64,000 nt of DNA from Dermatemys mawii. Its lineage: Eukaryota; Chordata; Testudines; Dermatemydidae. The stretch lies in assembly GCA_007922305.1 (NCBI GenBank), contig ML677341.1:69334911-69398910 (forward strand), written 5' to 3'. Made by a program: the position numbers and the translations under genes. Of this stretch, positions 22,843 to 33,487 are shown piece by piece. The notes below the pieces were generated by a model, which was not told the origin of the DNA, made no database searches, and saw only the letters and a program-made list of their open reading frames with translations. Positions within the stretch are counted from its first letter, which is position 1; every line of letters begins with the position of its first letter.

Positions 22843-22960
22843 TTTGATTTTTGCGCATAGTGAAGCTATCAGAAGGAATGAAATGTATCACCATATCATA
22901 AGTTGCAAGAAAGTCTACCAGTTTCCTCCAATTTGCTAAAACTTGTCATAAAGTGGTTCA

Positions 22961-23046
22961 CCATGGTTCTCAAACTATGGTCCGTAGAAACATGCCTGAT
23001 GGTCCATAAAATGAAACTAAATTTGAGAAACAAGCAGTGGGAGATC
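22961..23046. repeat. hAT-like terminal fragment
   Basis: 'tggttctcaaactatggtcc' near 22972 followed by 'gatggtccataaaatg' matches the terminal region of a hAT family whose ends read 'cagtggttctcaaac'. Only one end is visible. The other terminus and target duplication were not found. Confidence 0.45.
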
Positions 23047-23787
23047 TACAGAGTTGGGGGAGAAGATTGAGCACAAGAGGCCCTCTTCTTTCACTGGTCA
23101 ATAGTCTGAAAAAATTGGTGAACTACTTTTCCAAGCACATTGCTCAGTGTTATTGCACAATACTAAGCAGAACTAGAAGGAATGTAATAGCCTGTTAAAG
23201 AAAAAGTATTTATCTCCTTTGAAAAACAGATGCCTAAAATATATCTGGTAGGCAGACCTGAGCATTTGAACAGAAAAGTTGTAGGATGTTATGGCAAAGA
23301 AGAGGACGTGGGATGTGATAGAGTTTGCAGAATCAATGACATCAGGAAGACTGGGTGTTTTTGGTGCAGGGGGACACCTTATTTTCTTTCAACTTTTGAA
23401 ATTTGCTGGGTGAGTTTGCTGGGTGGGGAGGGGTCACCTGAAGGGTGTACTTGGAAAGTGGCAGCTGTATATAGGCTGACTTATTTCATTCTACTGAGAG
23501 AGCAGGAACACTCTGATTGTGCACCAAATAACCATGGAGTGTGAGATCCTTCTCTCTGGTTGTGTGTCTAATTTACTTAGAAGTGTTAGTTGGTGGTTTG
23601 CCTTTTCTTTTTTTAGGCATTTTCTGTTCTATAGTTTGCTTTAAATAGAATATTCTAATAGTTTGTTGTATACAATACTTTCTTTGAGTTGAACCCCCAT
23701 TTGAGTTGAACACTGAATATTCCCTAAATAAATCCATTATATATATTTGCTTGGTTTTATTACTGCTTGCTCTCAGAGAGGTTTTAG
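23047..23787. other. Unassigned sequence left of the chromovirus
   Basis: No gene. The stretch 23400-23760 has a TATA-like 'gctgtatataggctg', a 'caaataac' motif and a later 'aaataaatcc', which could be an old LTR, but I see no termini or partner copy. Confidence 0.3.
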
Positions 23788-24270
23788 TGCAAGGGACCTG
23801 GGCGTAGGTGGTCTGGCCTAACAGTCATAGCTGGAAAGGGGTACACACATTAGGGGCAGTAATCTGTGAGCACGGAATGGAGGAATCACTAGAGCTGGGT
23901 TCAGTAAGCAAGAGTCATGGTCAAAGTCATGCTGGTGTAGGAGACCGGAGACCAAAGGTAGGATGAGGGTGGAATCAGGAGGCAGGAATCAGGATCAGAG
24001 TCAGACTGGCATCAGAAGCCAGAGATTAAGAAACAAAGTTAGGTCTGGAGTCACTGCAGGCCCAGAGTTTGTGTGATTGCCCAGACAACTTCCTGGGCCA
24101 CCCTCCAGGATTAAAAAGGGTATTTGGCCAATGAAACTCACAGGGTTCTGTTACTCTGGATCTCTTGGGCTTCCTGTGCTGCTTACACTCTACAATACTC
24201 ACTGTCTGTGGCTTGGCATGGCCACCTGGGGGCACATGACCAAGGTTCTAATCCCTGCATCCTAATTACA
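23788..24270 (-). repeat. 3' LTR of the chromovirus
   Basis: On the minus strand it begins TGTAATTAGGATGCAGG at 24270, directly after a purine-rich 'cctgaagagggg' (a good polypurine tract), and ends at 23788 in '...ccttgca', so it has TG...CA ends. Its left 140 bp align with 28618-28757, for example 'cctaacagtcatagctgg' against 'cctagcagtcacagttgg'. Length is 483 bp. Confidence 0.8.
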
Positions 24271-24768
24271 CCCCTCTTCAGGGGCACCCTTCCTCCAGGT
24301 GGGTGCTAGGCCTGGTTTATCTGCATGGTCTAGATGAAACCTTTTTACTAGGTCAGGGGCGTGGACTTGGGCAGTGGGTTCCCAGGAGTGTTTTTTCTTT
24401 TTGATCATAGCCCCTCTTCCCCAGGCATTTAGGTAGTACAGTCTGCCTCTCTGCCGTTTAGAGTTGAGGATAACATGGACTATATATTCCTCATACCCAT
24501 TGACCCGGACAGGCAGGCTAGCTGTTGGGACTGATTTGGCAAGAGGTCCTCTATATAATGCTTCAGCAGGGATATGTGGAAAATGCATCGTAAGAGCTCG
24601 CGAGAGCTTCAGTTTAAAGGTGATGGGTTTTATTTGCTGAACTGGTGGTCTAACTTGCAAGATGTCTTGTTTGTATGGAGGTGTTTTGCTGCAAGTTAGA
24701 CCTTTTGGCCTAACATGAGAGCTGAGCCTTCCTCGAGTTGACAGTTTGTGTACCACTTGTAGTCCCAT
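24262..24768 (-). pseudogene. Chromodomain-bearing C-terminus of chromovirus pol
   Basis: The 168-codon frame ends in a chromodomain. It has 'EEYIVHVILNSKRQRGRLYY' near residues 93-112, where the family has 'YEVEEILDSRRRRGRLQYL', then 'HSWEPTAQVHAPDLVKRFH' near residues 132-150. The W of SWEP and the 'APDLVKRFH' helix are conserved, while the WKGY core has become 'NAWGRG'. The chromodomain directs integration to modified histones in this group. The frame runs into the LTR at its 3' end. The preceding part should be the integrase C-terminal region. Confidence 0.8.
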
Positions 24769-25162
24769 TTTGCATCTTTGAGGTGATCTTTAAGTTCCTC
24801 CTAGATATGGTGAATTTGCTGTCCAGTCAGCAGCTGCTGGGTTCAGGGAATCTGCTGGCAAGGCTGCATGGAAGCAATGATGGAACCCGTAATTGGCAAA
24901 GAAGGGACTCTGCCCATGGAGGCGTGGTTGGCATTGAATCAGAACTTGGAGTAACGAAGGAGGGAGAGCCAGTTATCTTGATGGTAGTTGACAATGCACC
25001 TTAGGTATTGCTCTAATTCTTGGCTCACCCTCTCTGCTCATCTGTCTCGGGGTGAAAGATAAAAGGAGGAGGTAAAAGTGTGAACATCCATGAGCCAGAC
25101 CATTTCATGCACAAAGAGTGAAACAAACTGTGGGCTTCAGTCTAGAAGCCCACAAAGATGGA

Positions 25163-25450
25163 TCACTTGAACCACCAGGAACTGAGCAGGCTGTCACAGG
25201 GAATGAAGTGCACCATTTTGGTTGGTTGGTCTACAGTAGTCAAGACCACAGTGTGGCTATCAGAGTCAAGGACTTCCACCATGAAGTCCATCTTGACTGA
25301 AGCCCAGAATCTAGGCATGGTTTCCAGAGGTGCTAGGGCACCAAAGGACGTAGAACTTGATATCTTAGTGGACACACACAGCTCAGGAATCAACATAGCC
25401 CTGGATTTCAGGTCCCATATGGGGCCACCAGCAGATATAGAAAGCTAAGT
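25163..25450 (-). pseudogene. Integrase core remnant
   Basis: The minus-strand frame contains 'WASVKMDFMVEVLDSDSHTV' followed by 'VLTTVDQPTKMVHFIPC', matching the Gypsy integrase catalytic core around the first Asp ('SMDFIVELP...ILVVVDRFTKMAHFIPC'). The first catalytic Asp is retained. The second Asp and the Glu lie in broken sequence to the left. Confidence 0.8.
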
Positions 25451-25686
25451 GGAAAGTCTTAAAGTGGTCTGCAATCAAGTGTCATGACAGAGATAGAGCA
25501 CTTCTAGCCGGGGGCCCTGGTGGAACCTATATGCTCTCATTGAGGTAAGTGATTCCATCCTGTGTGGAGCACTGCATTTTGATTCTGGCTCTCATTTGCT
25601 CAGGCTGTTCCATCACCTCCTGAGATAACAGATTGCCCAACAAAATGGATCAGATTAGATCAAGCAGGTCTTGGCATATTATGGCA

Positions 25687-25960
25687 CTAAGGACGTTGCA
25701 AGGTTTTAGGAGAAAGGGTGGTTCTTGCTCTTTGCTCCCTTGGTAGAATTTCCCCTTTCAGAATAAGGCTTTGGCTTTCCCATTCCTGATTCCCAGGTGA
25801 TAGCTGATGACAAAACTGAATGGAGAAAAGAAGAATGCCCATCTGAGCTGCCTTTGATTCAAGGCTTGAGCCTTCCATAAATATTTCAGGTTCTCATGGT
25901 CAGAAAAGACTTGCGCTGGGTGGGTGATGGTGCCACTCTTCAAATTCAACTGCAAGTAGT
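25687..25960 (-). pseudogene. RNase H remnant
   Basis: On the minus strand 'HPAQVFSDHENLKYLWKAQ', then 'LNQRQLRWAFFFSPFSFVI', then 'SYHLGIRNGKAKALF' match the RNase H end of Gypsy pol ('FTDHKNLEYL...LNQRQARWALFFSRF...YRPGSKNGKADALSR'). The 'SDH' Asp is kept; the 'ADALSR' Asp has been lost to Lys. Confidence 0.85.
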
Positions 25961-26308
25961 TCCTTATTTAATAGTTCATAATTTTGTTTGGCAGGGGTGA
26001 GTTTTCAGGAGTAGTAGGCATGGGGTGCAACACTTGCTGTGGACTAAGCCACAGAGAGAGTATGGCCCTAGTGGCTATCTTGGAGGCATCAGCTTCCATT
26101 CTGAATGCCTGGGCTGGGTGCTGGTGTGCTAGAATGGAAGCAGTTGTGATGGCAACTTTGAACTATTTGAAAGAAATGTGAGCTTTGGGTATTTAAACAA
26201 ATTTGGCAGCCTTGTGGAGGAGGTTGGTAATGGAGGTTATTTGTACCGAGAAGCCAGTAAAAGTTTGCAAAGTCCAGGAAGCACTGTAACACTGTAACTG
26301 GGCATAGC

Positions 26309-26760
26309 TCATTTGCAGCCAGCCTCCACTTTCTGAGGATTCCCTTGATGCCCTCTGTGGAAAAGATGTAACTCAAGAATTCTGTCCATAATTTTTCCAT
26401 GGTAACAATGCTGCTCAGGATTATCTGAAAAGACAAGTATGACACCAAGATAGCTGATTACATACTGGTCTAGGATGTCTCTAATTATGTAATTCATGAA
26501 GTGTTGAAAGAGAGGAGGCATGTTGGTCAGCCAGAATGGCATAACTCAATTTTTGAAGTGCCCAAGCAGGTTTGAAAGGCAGTCTTCCATTTGTCTCCTG
26601 CCTTGATGCACACTAGGTTATAAGTGTCCCAGGAGTCCACTTTGGTGAAAATTCTGGTAGACCAAAAATTCCAGGATTATGTGGAGTGGATACCTATTTC
26701 AGACCATCACCTGTCTTAGGGCCTGACATTCTATGCAAAGATGTAGCATTTCATTCATTT
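26309..26760 (-). pseudogene. Reverse transcriptase remnant
   Basis: The frame at 26542-26309 reads '[20 protein letters not shown]' and then 'VISYLGVILVFSDNPEQH'. These match the family's 'MPFGLTNAPATFQ...' and 'YLDDILIFS' motifs. The catalytic YLDD is replaced by YLGV, so it could not be active even apart from its stops. Further RT sequence in other frames extends right to about 26760. Confidence 0.85.
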
Positions 26761-27800
26761 TCTTAGCAAAAAGGACTGGAGCCCCTGCTAAAGACATGGC
26801 ATGCCAATTGAAGTCCCAGGCCAGATTTTCCTGGATACATGCATGAAAGGCTCCTAACTTGGGCTTGGATATTACATAGATCCATCCATAAGGGACCCTG
26901 ACCCGGGTTGCAAATCTATGGGGCAGTCATAGTCCCTATGTGGAGATGGTGTGTCTGCACTCTTCTTCTCTAAAACATCCACACAATTCCCATACTTTTC
27001 AGGGAGATGGGGACTCAGGCTTAGGAGTGACTCTTTCTGGCTAGCCGCTGCCATCTGGCATTCCCAGACTGGTGCTGTCACTTCTGATCAGCTGCAGTCC
27101 TGAACAAGGGGGCTGGGGCCACCTGCATGTAGGCAGGTGTGGCCACTTAGGGCAGCATTCAGAGGAGAAGCTGATCCTCTTTTCTTGCCAGGAGTTGCAA
27201 GGATCCATGCTGCTCCAACCAGGTGATGCCAAGAATTAGGGGGAAACATCAAGAATGCTTCAGATTGAAATGTAGCACTTTCCAATAGCCCTAGATTATG
27301 GCCTCTAGGAGTACTGTTTCCTGTATCACTGGCCCCAAGGACAGGAGGGATCCTCTATTATTTCTATGAAAACCAATGTGGGCTTTAAATGGAGGCGCAT
27401 TTGTAGTGCTTGAGCAGCTTTGGCATCTGTGAAGTTATCAATAGTCCTGGAATCAATCAGGACTTAGGAGAGGGGAACTGGCTTGGTCCCATCCATGGAA
27501 CATAATTCTATTCCTACTTGGAAGTGTGGGGAGGACCTGCATATCCTAGATTAGGTTTCTCTTGAGGGTTGGAGGTGGTTCTAGTGCATAGTGCCATGGC
27601 GGTGGGCAGGCATCCCTGCCATGTGTCCTGGGCTTACTCATTTCCTGATTGCTTGCAGGTAGAGGTCTGTGACAGGCATGAAGTGAGGGCATGTCCTGGT
27701 GCTTTGCAATTCTAAATAAAACACGTTATTGTGCTGTCACCGTTCCTTTTCTTCCAGGGTCTAGTGTCAGTGGCCCAGATCAACCTGCAGCAGTTCATGA

Positions 27801-28570
27801 TCAGACTCTGGGATTTTTGGTGTGGGTGAAACAGTAGCAGGGTTCCTGTCCTCTCCTCCTTTTGCTCACTCGACCAGTTGTCAATGCAGAGATAGAGAGA
27901 AAGAAATAGGGGTCAATGAATGCATTCAGACAGGTCAGGGTCTCAACATGTGCTAACCCATCATTTACTTCCTCACTAAGTCCACACTGAAAATGATGTA
28001 GTTGGGCTGCCTCATTCCATTCAATGTCAGCTGTGAGCATATGAGGCAGCTGGCCCTAGCCCTTCCTGGAGCCTTTGTATTGCAGCTTCCATTGAACAAG
28101 GAGGAGGAGGATAATCAAAACTGGCTGAAAATGCTTTCAGAAAGGAATTCCAGTCTGTTAACACTGGGCTGTCCTGCTTCAGCACCAATCCAGCACTTTT
28201 CTAGCAAATAAACTGATAACTAGTTCCATCCTGGCCTCACTGGTGGGATGCATTTGAGGGCAGAGCAGGAAAAGGAGATGGCACTGGTTCAGAAACCCCT
28301 TGAATTTCTAGAGGTTCCCATCAAAATGTTCAAGTAGTGGTACTGCAGGGCCTTGTTCAGATGGCAATGACCCAACCTGAGCCTGGATCATGGTATTCTC
28401 TTCCCAGGACCATGCTAGCTGCTTGTGAAGCATCTGATTTTCTTCTAAGAGCTGTGCTATTTAGGACCACTGCAGACAGTTCACAGTTTGGAGTTGCATG
28501 ATTCACTCCTGCAGATTTAGTTTCCCATGGAGTCCAGGGGGTGATGGTAGACCTGCCCCTTCCATATACC
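27801..28570 (-). pseudogene. Gag remnant of sushi-type element
   Basis: The frame at 28040-27801 includes 'ADIEWNEAAQLHHFQCGLSE', 'EVNDGLAHVETLTCLNAFID' and downstream 'KRRRGQE'. This matches the capsid segment of sushi-type Gag proteins ('WNEAALxxxFRxGLxxEVKD...'). Capsid N-terminal sequence lies to the right in other frames up to about 28570. No CCHC knuckle could be shown with confidence. Confidence 0.75.
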
Positions 28571-28617
28571 TGTTAAAGGACTCCCACAGAGTGGGTTAGA
28601 AGTAGGTCTGGGTAAAA

Positions 28618-28757
28618 TGTAAGGAACTGGGGGGCTTAGACAGTCTTGCCTAGCAGTCACAGTTGGGCTGGGGTCCACATGTCAGGAACAGTAGTTGGTG
28701 AGCAGTGGTTGAAGGAATTGCTAGAGCCAGGTTCAATAAGCAAGAATCGAGGTAAAA
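28618..28757 (-). repeat. Truncated 5' LTR of the chromovirus
   Basis: Aligns with the 3'-terminal 140 bp (on the minus strand) of the 483-bp LTR at 23788-24270 and then stops abruptly at an A-rich run 'ggtaaaaaaaaat'. The remaining 340 bp or so are absent, so the element was broken or recombined at its 5' side. Confidence 0.7.
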
Positions 28758-29411
28758 AAAAATCAGACCAGGGTTGCATTCTCCAAGCCCTCACAACTTC
28801 TAATGCTGACCAGATTGCTCATGCACCCTCCACACAGAGGAACGGAATATGCTCCAGTCTATGGCTGTAGGGATTATGCTGGATTTTCTCTGTTACTGTT
28901 AGTCTGGGCAGCTCTGGGGTGCGGTAGGGCCAGAGACCACAAGTGAGAGCGGGGAGCATGTCTCTCCCATGCTATCAGGGAATACCCTCCTGGTGCCCAA
29001 GCAGTGTGGATGAAGAAGCTGCCTTACTTGAATGCAGGGGAGATAATATCTGAACTAGGAGAAGGGAAAAGAATACATTGAGACAAGAAGTGAGAGAAAG
29101 AATGGTTGGGGCTGAGAAACTGTGACTGGGGGGAGGAGACTAGCATTGCTCAGACAAGGAAACTGGGACTGGTAAACAGGAAGGGGAGGAAAGGAGCAGG
29201 AGGGAAACAACTGGAGGCCAGGAGGGAAGGTAAAGACAGATAAGACTAGAAGCAGTTTGATCAAGCAACTTTAATTCTGGCATTTCCTAACTTTTGAGAG
29301 CTTGACTTTCAACCTTATTAATCTTTTAACACAGTTCTTTGTGTGTACTAAATTATTTTGCTATAGCATCAGTTTTGTGGGTGCTTAGTGCCATTTTGTC
29401 GAGGAAATATA
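28758..29411. other. Unassigned sequence right of the chromovirus
   Basis: No exon or clear repeat. A purine-rich stretch at 29050-29240 ('gagaaggg', 'gaggagactagc', 'ggaggaaaggagcaggag') produces a spurious minus-strand frame. Confidence 0.35.
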
Positions 29412-31260
29412 GGAAGTTCAACAGTGAACTAGACCAGTAGTCTATCTAGCATAATATCCTTTCTCCATTGCTGATTCTTGATGCATAAGAGGAAAACACA
29501 AGAAAGCAAGTAATAGATAATCACAGAATAACCTGCCCATATGGGAAGTTTCTTCCCAACACAAACAGCTAGTCATTAGCCTGAAACATGAGGTGTAATA
29601 TAAATCGTTAAATGTTATTCCATCTAAGATAACTGTGAATGTTCTCATTATCCATATTAATGTCTGATTTTTTTAATCCCTTTTTTTTGAGTTCTTGGCC
29701 TCAATTATATTTAGCCACAAAGACTTCTACAAGTTAATCATATGTTTTACGAAAGATTATTTCCTTTCATCAGTTTTAAATTTTACCTTTTGGCTTTATT
29801 GTGCATCTCCATATTCTTGAATTATGAGAGGTAGTACAGAGAAGTGCCATATGTAACATCTCTATACTTTCCTTATTTTAAATACTCCTATATAATGTCC
29901 CTCTTTTCTGTTTCTCTTCAAAATAAGCAGTCCTATTTTTTTCAAACATTCTCAGATAGATGTCCTTCCATAGCTCTAAATAATTATCATTTGTCTTGAA
30001 AGCCCTCCTATTTCAATGTAGTCATTTTTTGGATGGATGGCCAAAATTGGACACAGTATTCTAGACTATGCCTACAAAGGAGGCTCAAAATGTGATATTT
30101 TACATATTAATTCCTACACCATTCTTTATACATAGCAGTATTTTGCTTGTCCCTCTTTGGGGTGGATACAAATTGATTATTTAAAAATCTAAATGTAAAA
30201 ATCAATTTTTTAAAATTAATACAGGTTTATTTATTTTTTAAATTAACCAATTTAAAATTAAATATGAAATTGACCACTCATGTTAAGACCTAAACCCTTA
30301 TTATAATCTATTTAAATTAAATACAAAAGTAATATTAAACAATACATGTTTGCAGCCAGGTTTTAAAAATAGTCAAACCATTGAACTGATGGAAATCACT
30401 AAGTATCTGGACCTAGAATTTGTTGAAGTGCTAAACTAGATTTGATAGCAGTAGCTTCTTATGCAGGTGCAGGAATATTTTCTTCATTTCACTTAATTCA
30501 TCTAGTTCAATTCAATGATTAGTTGATTCAAAATTAAGATACCAGTGGGAATTGAAAAAAATCAGAAAATCTTATTTTCTCTTCCAGTCTGTGATTAAAA
30601 ACGGTGTGAGAGGATGAGATCTACTAGTTTTAAAGCTTGAAGAATATGGTGACCAGAAACAACCAGTTCAGTTTACTAACTTCAGATAATACTTACTTTG
30701 TTTAATAAATCAATTTTAAATGCAAAACATTTTTAAACATATTTATCCAGCATATTTAAAGTCATTTTTAATTTAAAAAATTTAGTGCTATTTTTGTACT
30801 TTTCACTTTGCATCTGAGTTTCCAAATAGAGCTTACTACAAATCACAAGTAAAAATTAATCATCATAAATAAGAATGCATCATTCACTATTTTCTAACTT
30901 AATATAAACAAACTTACTTTAATTCAGATTCTTAAATTCATATAATTGCTTAAATAAACATGTACAGAAATAATGTATCCTCCTGGTTAGCAAAAACAAT
31001 CACCAACTTTTGTGTGAAGGCTATATTTATTTGCAAATCAACATTTTTTAATGGTTTCCAACCAATGATAATCAACCTTACTTCAGGGAAATAACTACAA
31101 AGTACAAATGCAATTTAAATCAAGGTTTCCTGCTTGCTGCTTTAAATCAATCCACCCTGTTTTTTGACTGCTGTTATACACTGAAAGGTGTTTTCACTGA
31201 GTTGTCTATGGAGACTAAGAGTTATTTCTTGAATGGTTTCACATATATGAACAGCTAAAA
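29412..31260 (-). mobile_element. CR1-type LINE, minus, split by a DNA transposon
   Basis: 'caacagtgaactagaccagt' near 29418 and 'cacagtattctagactatgc' near 30052 are antisense CR1 landmarks. Sequence before 30157 ('tttgcttgtccctctt') continues after 31159 with 'ttttttgactgctgttatac', in the order seen in other CR1 copies, so the DNA between is an insertion. The copy is an old subfamily and broken throughout. Confidence 0.7.
30158..31159. mobile_element. Non-autonomous DNA transposon, 'gggtggat' ends
   Basis: The left end 'ggggtggatacaaattgatt' and the right end '...aaatcaatccaccctg' (reverse complement 'cagggtggattgattt') are matching terminal inverted repeats. It interrupts the CR1 at 29412-31260. 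The interior is very AT-rich with no transposase. A clean 8-bp target duplication is not visible because both flanks are T-rich. Confidence 0.65.
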
Positions 31261-32017
31261 TTGTTTTTCCCAATGTGCTCAAAGGCTTCGTTTTCTTAGG
31301 CCCCTCTAAAGCTCTTCAGTCTTCACTCACTATTTATAGCTATATTTAATTGTTGTTTCAACCTGTTTAAATGGCACTGAAGTAAGGGCAATGTTTTATC
31401 AGAGGGTTACCATCACCGACCCAGCCTTCCCTACCCTTGCACAGATACTCACAGGAAGATCTATATGAGATGGTCCTTGGGGTACCCAAGAAAGAGAATA
31501 CTTGGAGAAGATTGAGTTTGTTGGCTGAACATTACCTGGAGATATTATGTTTATGTAAAACTATTTTCTTTTCTTTCTAACCCTGAAGAAAAAACCTTGA
31601 GGAAGAGCTCTTGCTTATGAATCTTGTTTTTGCTGCTGCTGCACCATTCCACAAACTTACAGTCATGAACAATGTCTGAATACAAAAATACATATAGGTG
31701 TACTTATTTCAGCACCTTCGATGTCATCATTATTCTTGGGCTCAGTGCATTTATTGCCTGTTTATCTGACTTCCTTTGTTATGGAAGTGTCCATGATATT
31801 ACTGAGTGTGCAGTGCATGTAAAACATTTTAGAACATATCTCCATTTACAGACACTAAATAATCTAGGTTTGCCATTATCTCACAGTCTCATATTGATAT
31901 TTTGCTGATGTCACTAGGGTACATACAACCAGCTTTCGATTTAGGTAACAGTTTGCAATTCAAACACCAATTTACACATGGGTGCACCACAGTACACCTC
32001 CTGGGGTACAAATATAG
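31261..32017. other. No gene seen
   Basis: Ordinary AT-rich sequence. The frame at 31672-31908 has no splice or start support. Confidence 0.35.
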
Positions 32018-32188
32018 ATTTCTGCTGACTACCATTTCCTGTTTACGCTGCTTGAATGGTGTAATTTACAAATACCACATCAGACTAACATGATATTCTG
32101 AATCTCACTCAGAGACTGCAGAATTTATTAAACAAAGTTCAGGAGTATTCTAAATTCAAATACATTATGTGAATTTCCTATTCTGACT
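32018..32188 (+). repeat. Direct repeat unit A, copy 1
   Basis: Nearly identical to 38663-38841. Both contain 'atttctgctgactaccat', 'gcttgaatggtgtaattta', 'agactaacatgatatt', 'gcagaatttattaaacaaag' and 'tacattatgtgaatttccta'. Copy 2 has a small insertion of about 8 bases ('aaattcaaatt'). Not assigned to any named family. Confidence 0.85.
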
Positions 32189-33479
32189 TATTATAACTGA
32201 CTTATTCATACTTGCATCCCAAGAGATTCACATTTCAAAACAGAAGTAGACTTAGCAAAAGAGTAGTGCCTATTAATAGGGGTGAGGAGAAAAGAAAAAT
32301 GTTCAAAAATGTAACAGACAAATTCTATCTACCAAGTTACATCTTTAACAAGCACTGTTGTTGCCATGGCAAGGGTTTATAATGTAGAATAAAAATCCAC
32401 TGTTAGAGATTTGTGCATAGCTATGGTAACAACCAAATTATAACACCTGTGCATCTAATCTATTCAAATTCTGCTCGTGTTTGATCTGGAAAGATGCTTT
32501 TCTGCACATGTGTAATAGCTATCCAAGACTGTACCCCTCAGCATTGAATTTCACATAATCACTCAGTTGACAAACCAATTTCAGTGATATTAGTAGAGTA
32601 TCCAGTGAGCCTCTCTTGTGCTTTCTTACATATTTATGTAAGTTGGAGCCACCTGCTTAGGAGGATGGTAGGCAAATGGCAGCTTGTTTGGCAAAAAAAA
32701 GGCTTTGACATACTAGGATACTTTGCATGTCAATGACATCACTTGTATTTTCAAGGTGATAAAACAAGGTAATAAAACATAAGCCAGACAAAGCCACACA
32801 TTTCCAGTATTTTAGCTCTGAAATGGAAAATCAGTAGAAAAGCAACCCATTACTTCATACAGCAGACAAGAGTGCTCTGAACAAGTGCCAGCTATTTGAA
32901 GACAATGTGGTAGCTGCAGATTTCTTTAAAGAGGTGCTGCGGTATGTTCTCACTCTAGTCAAGGTTATAGCTAGGTACACTGAATCTGCATGGGAGATGT
33001 AGTAATGTGATTATTAAGCAGTTAATCAAGAACATGGGATATTGCACAACCTTGTATTTTCTCTGTTGTGAAACTCTAGTCATCAATAGCAACACAAATT
33101 AGGAGCAGCAATGGCCAGGTGTGTTACCTCAAACTCCCTCATTAGAACCAAAGGGATCTGACTCCAAGAGAATCTGCTCTTGGTGTCCCAAAATGCCATA
33201 TACACAAACATCAAATGCCATCAACAGCGCAAGCATTCTGAAGCCCTTAAGTCTCCCAGAGGTCACCACCAGATTTTTTGAGTCCCCAATAATATTTTGT
33301 ATTGTTCCATCTCATTTTAGCCTTCATTTTAGCTGCACATTGGCACCTGACCGGATTCCTCCACCTAATGACTGGTTCACTATTGTCACCTATATAATGG
33401 CATTTACTGCCACCATTTTTCTCTTGTGCCTCACCCTTGTCTTTGTCCTTCTGGTATGTACCAGCATGCTTTTTAATCA
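32189..33479. other. No supported gene; one open frame
   Basis: The plus-strand frame from 33121 is open for 141 codons and includes a hydrophobic segment (about residues 87-113, 'FTIVTYIMAFTATIFLLCL' and on) but runs into the hAT element at 33488. It has no recognised homology. The remainder is unique AT-rich DNA. Confidence 0.3.
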
Positions 33480-33487
33480 CTCATGGC

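Larger units (their letters stand above)
23788..28757 (-). mobile_element. Ty3/Gypsy chromovirus (sushi type), degraded
   Basis: Minus-strand order from right to left is: partial 5' LTR, gag, protease region (not resolved), reverse transcriptase, RNase H, integrase, chromodomain, complete 3' LTR. This is the canonical order of a Ty3/Gypsy chromovirus. The gag piece resembles those of vertebrate sushi elements, the group from which the mammalian RTL/PEG10 genes were domesticated (established knowledge). Every domain is broken by stops and frameshifts and no open frame exceeds 168 codons. The left LTR edges are well placed; the right LTR is truncated. Confidence 0.85.
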
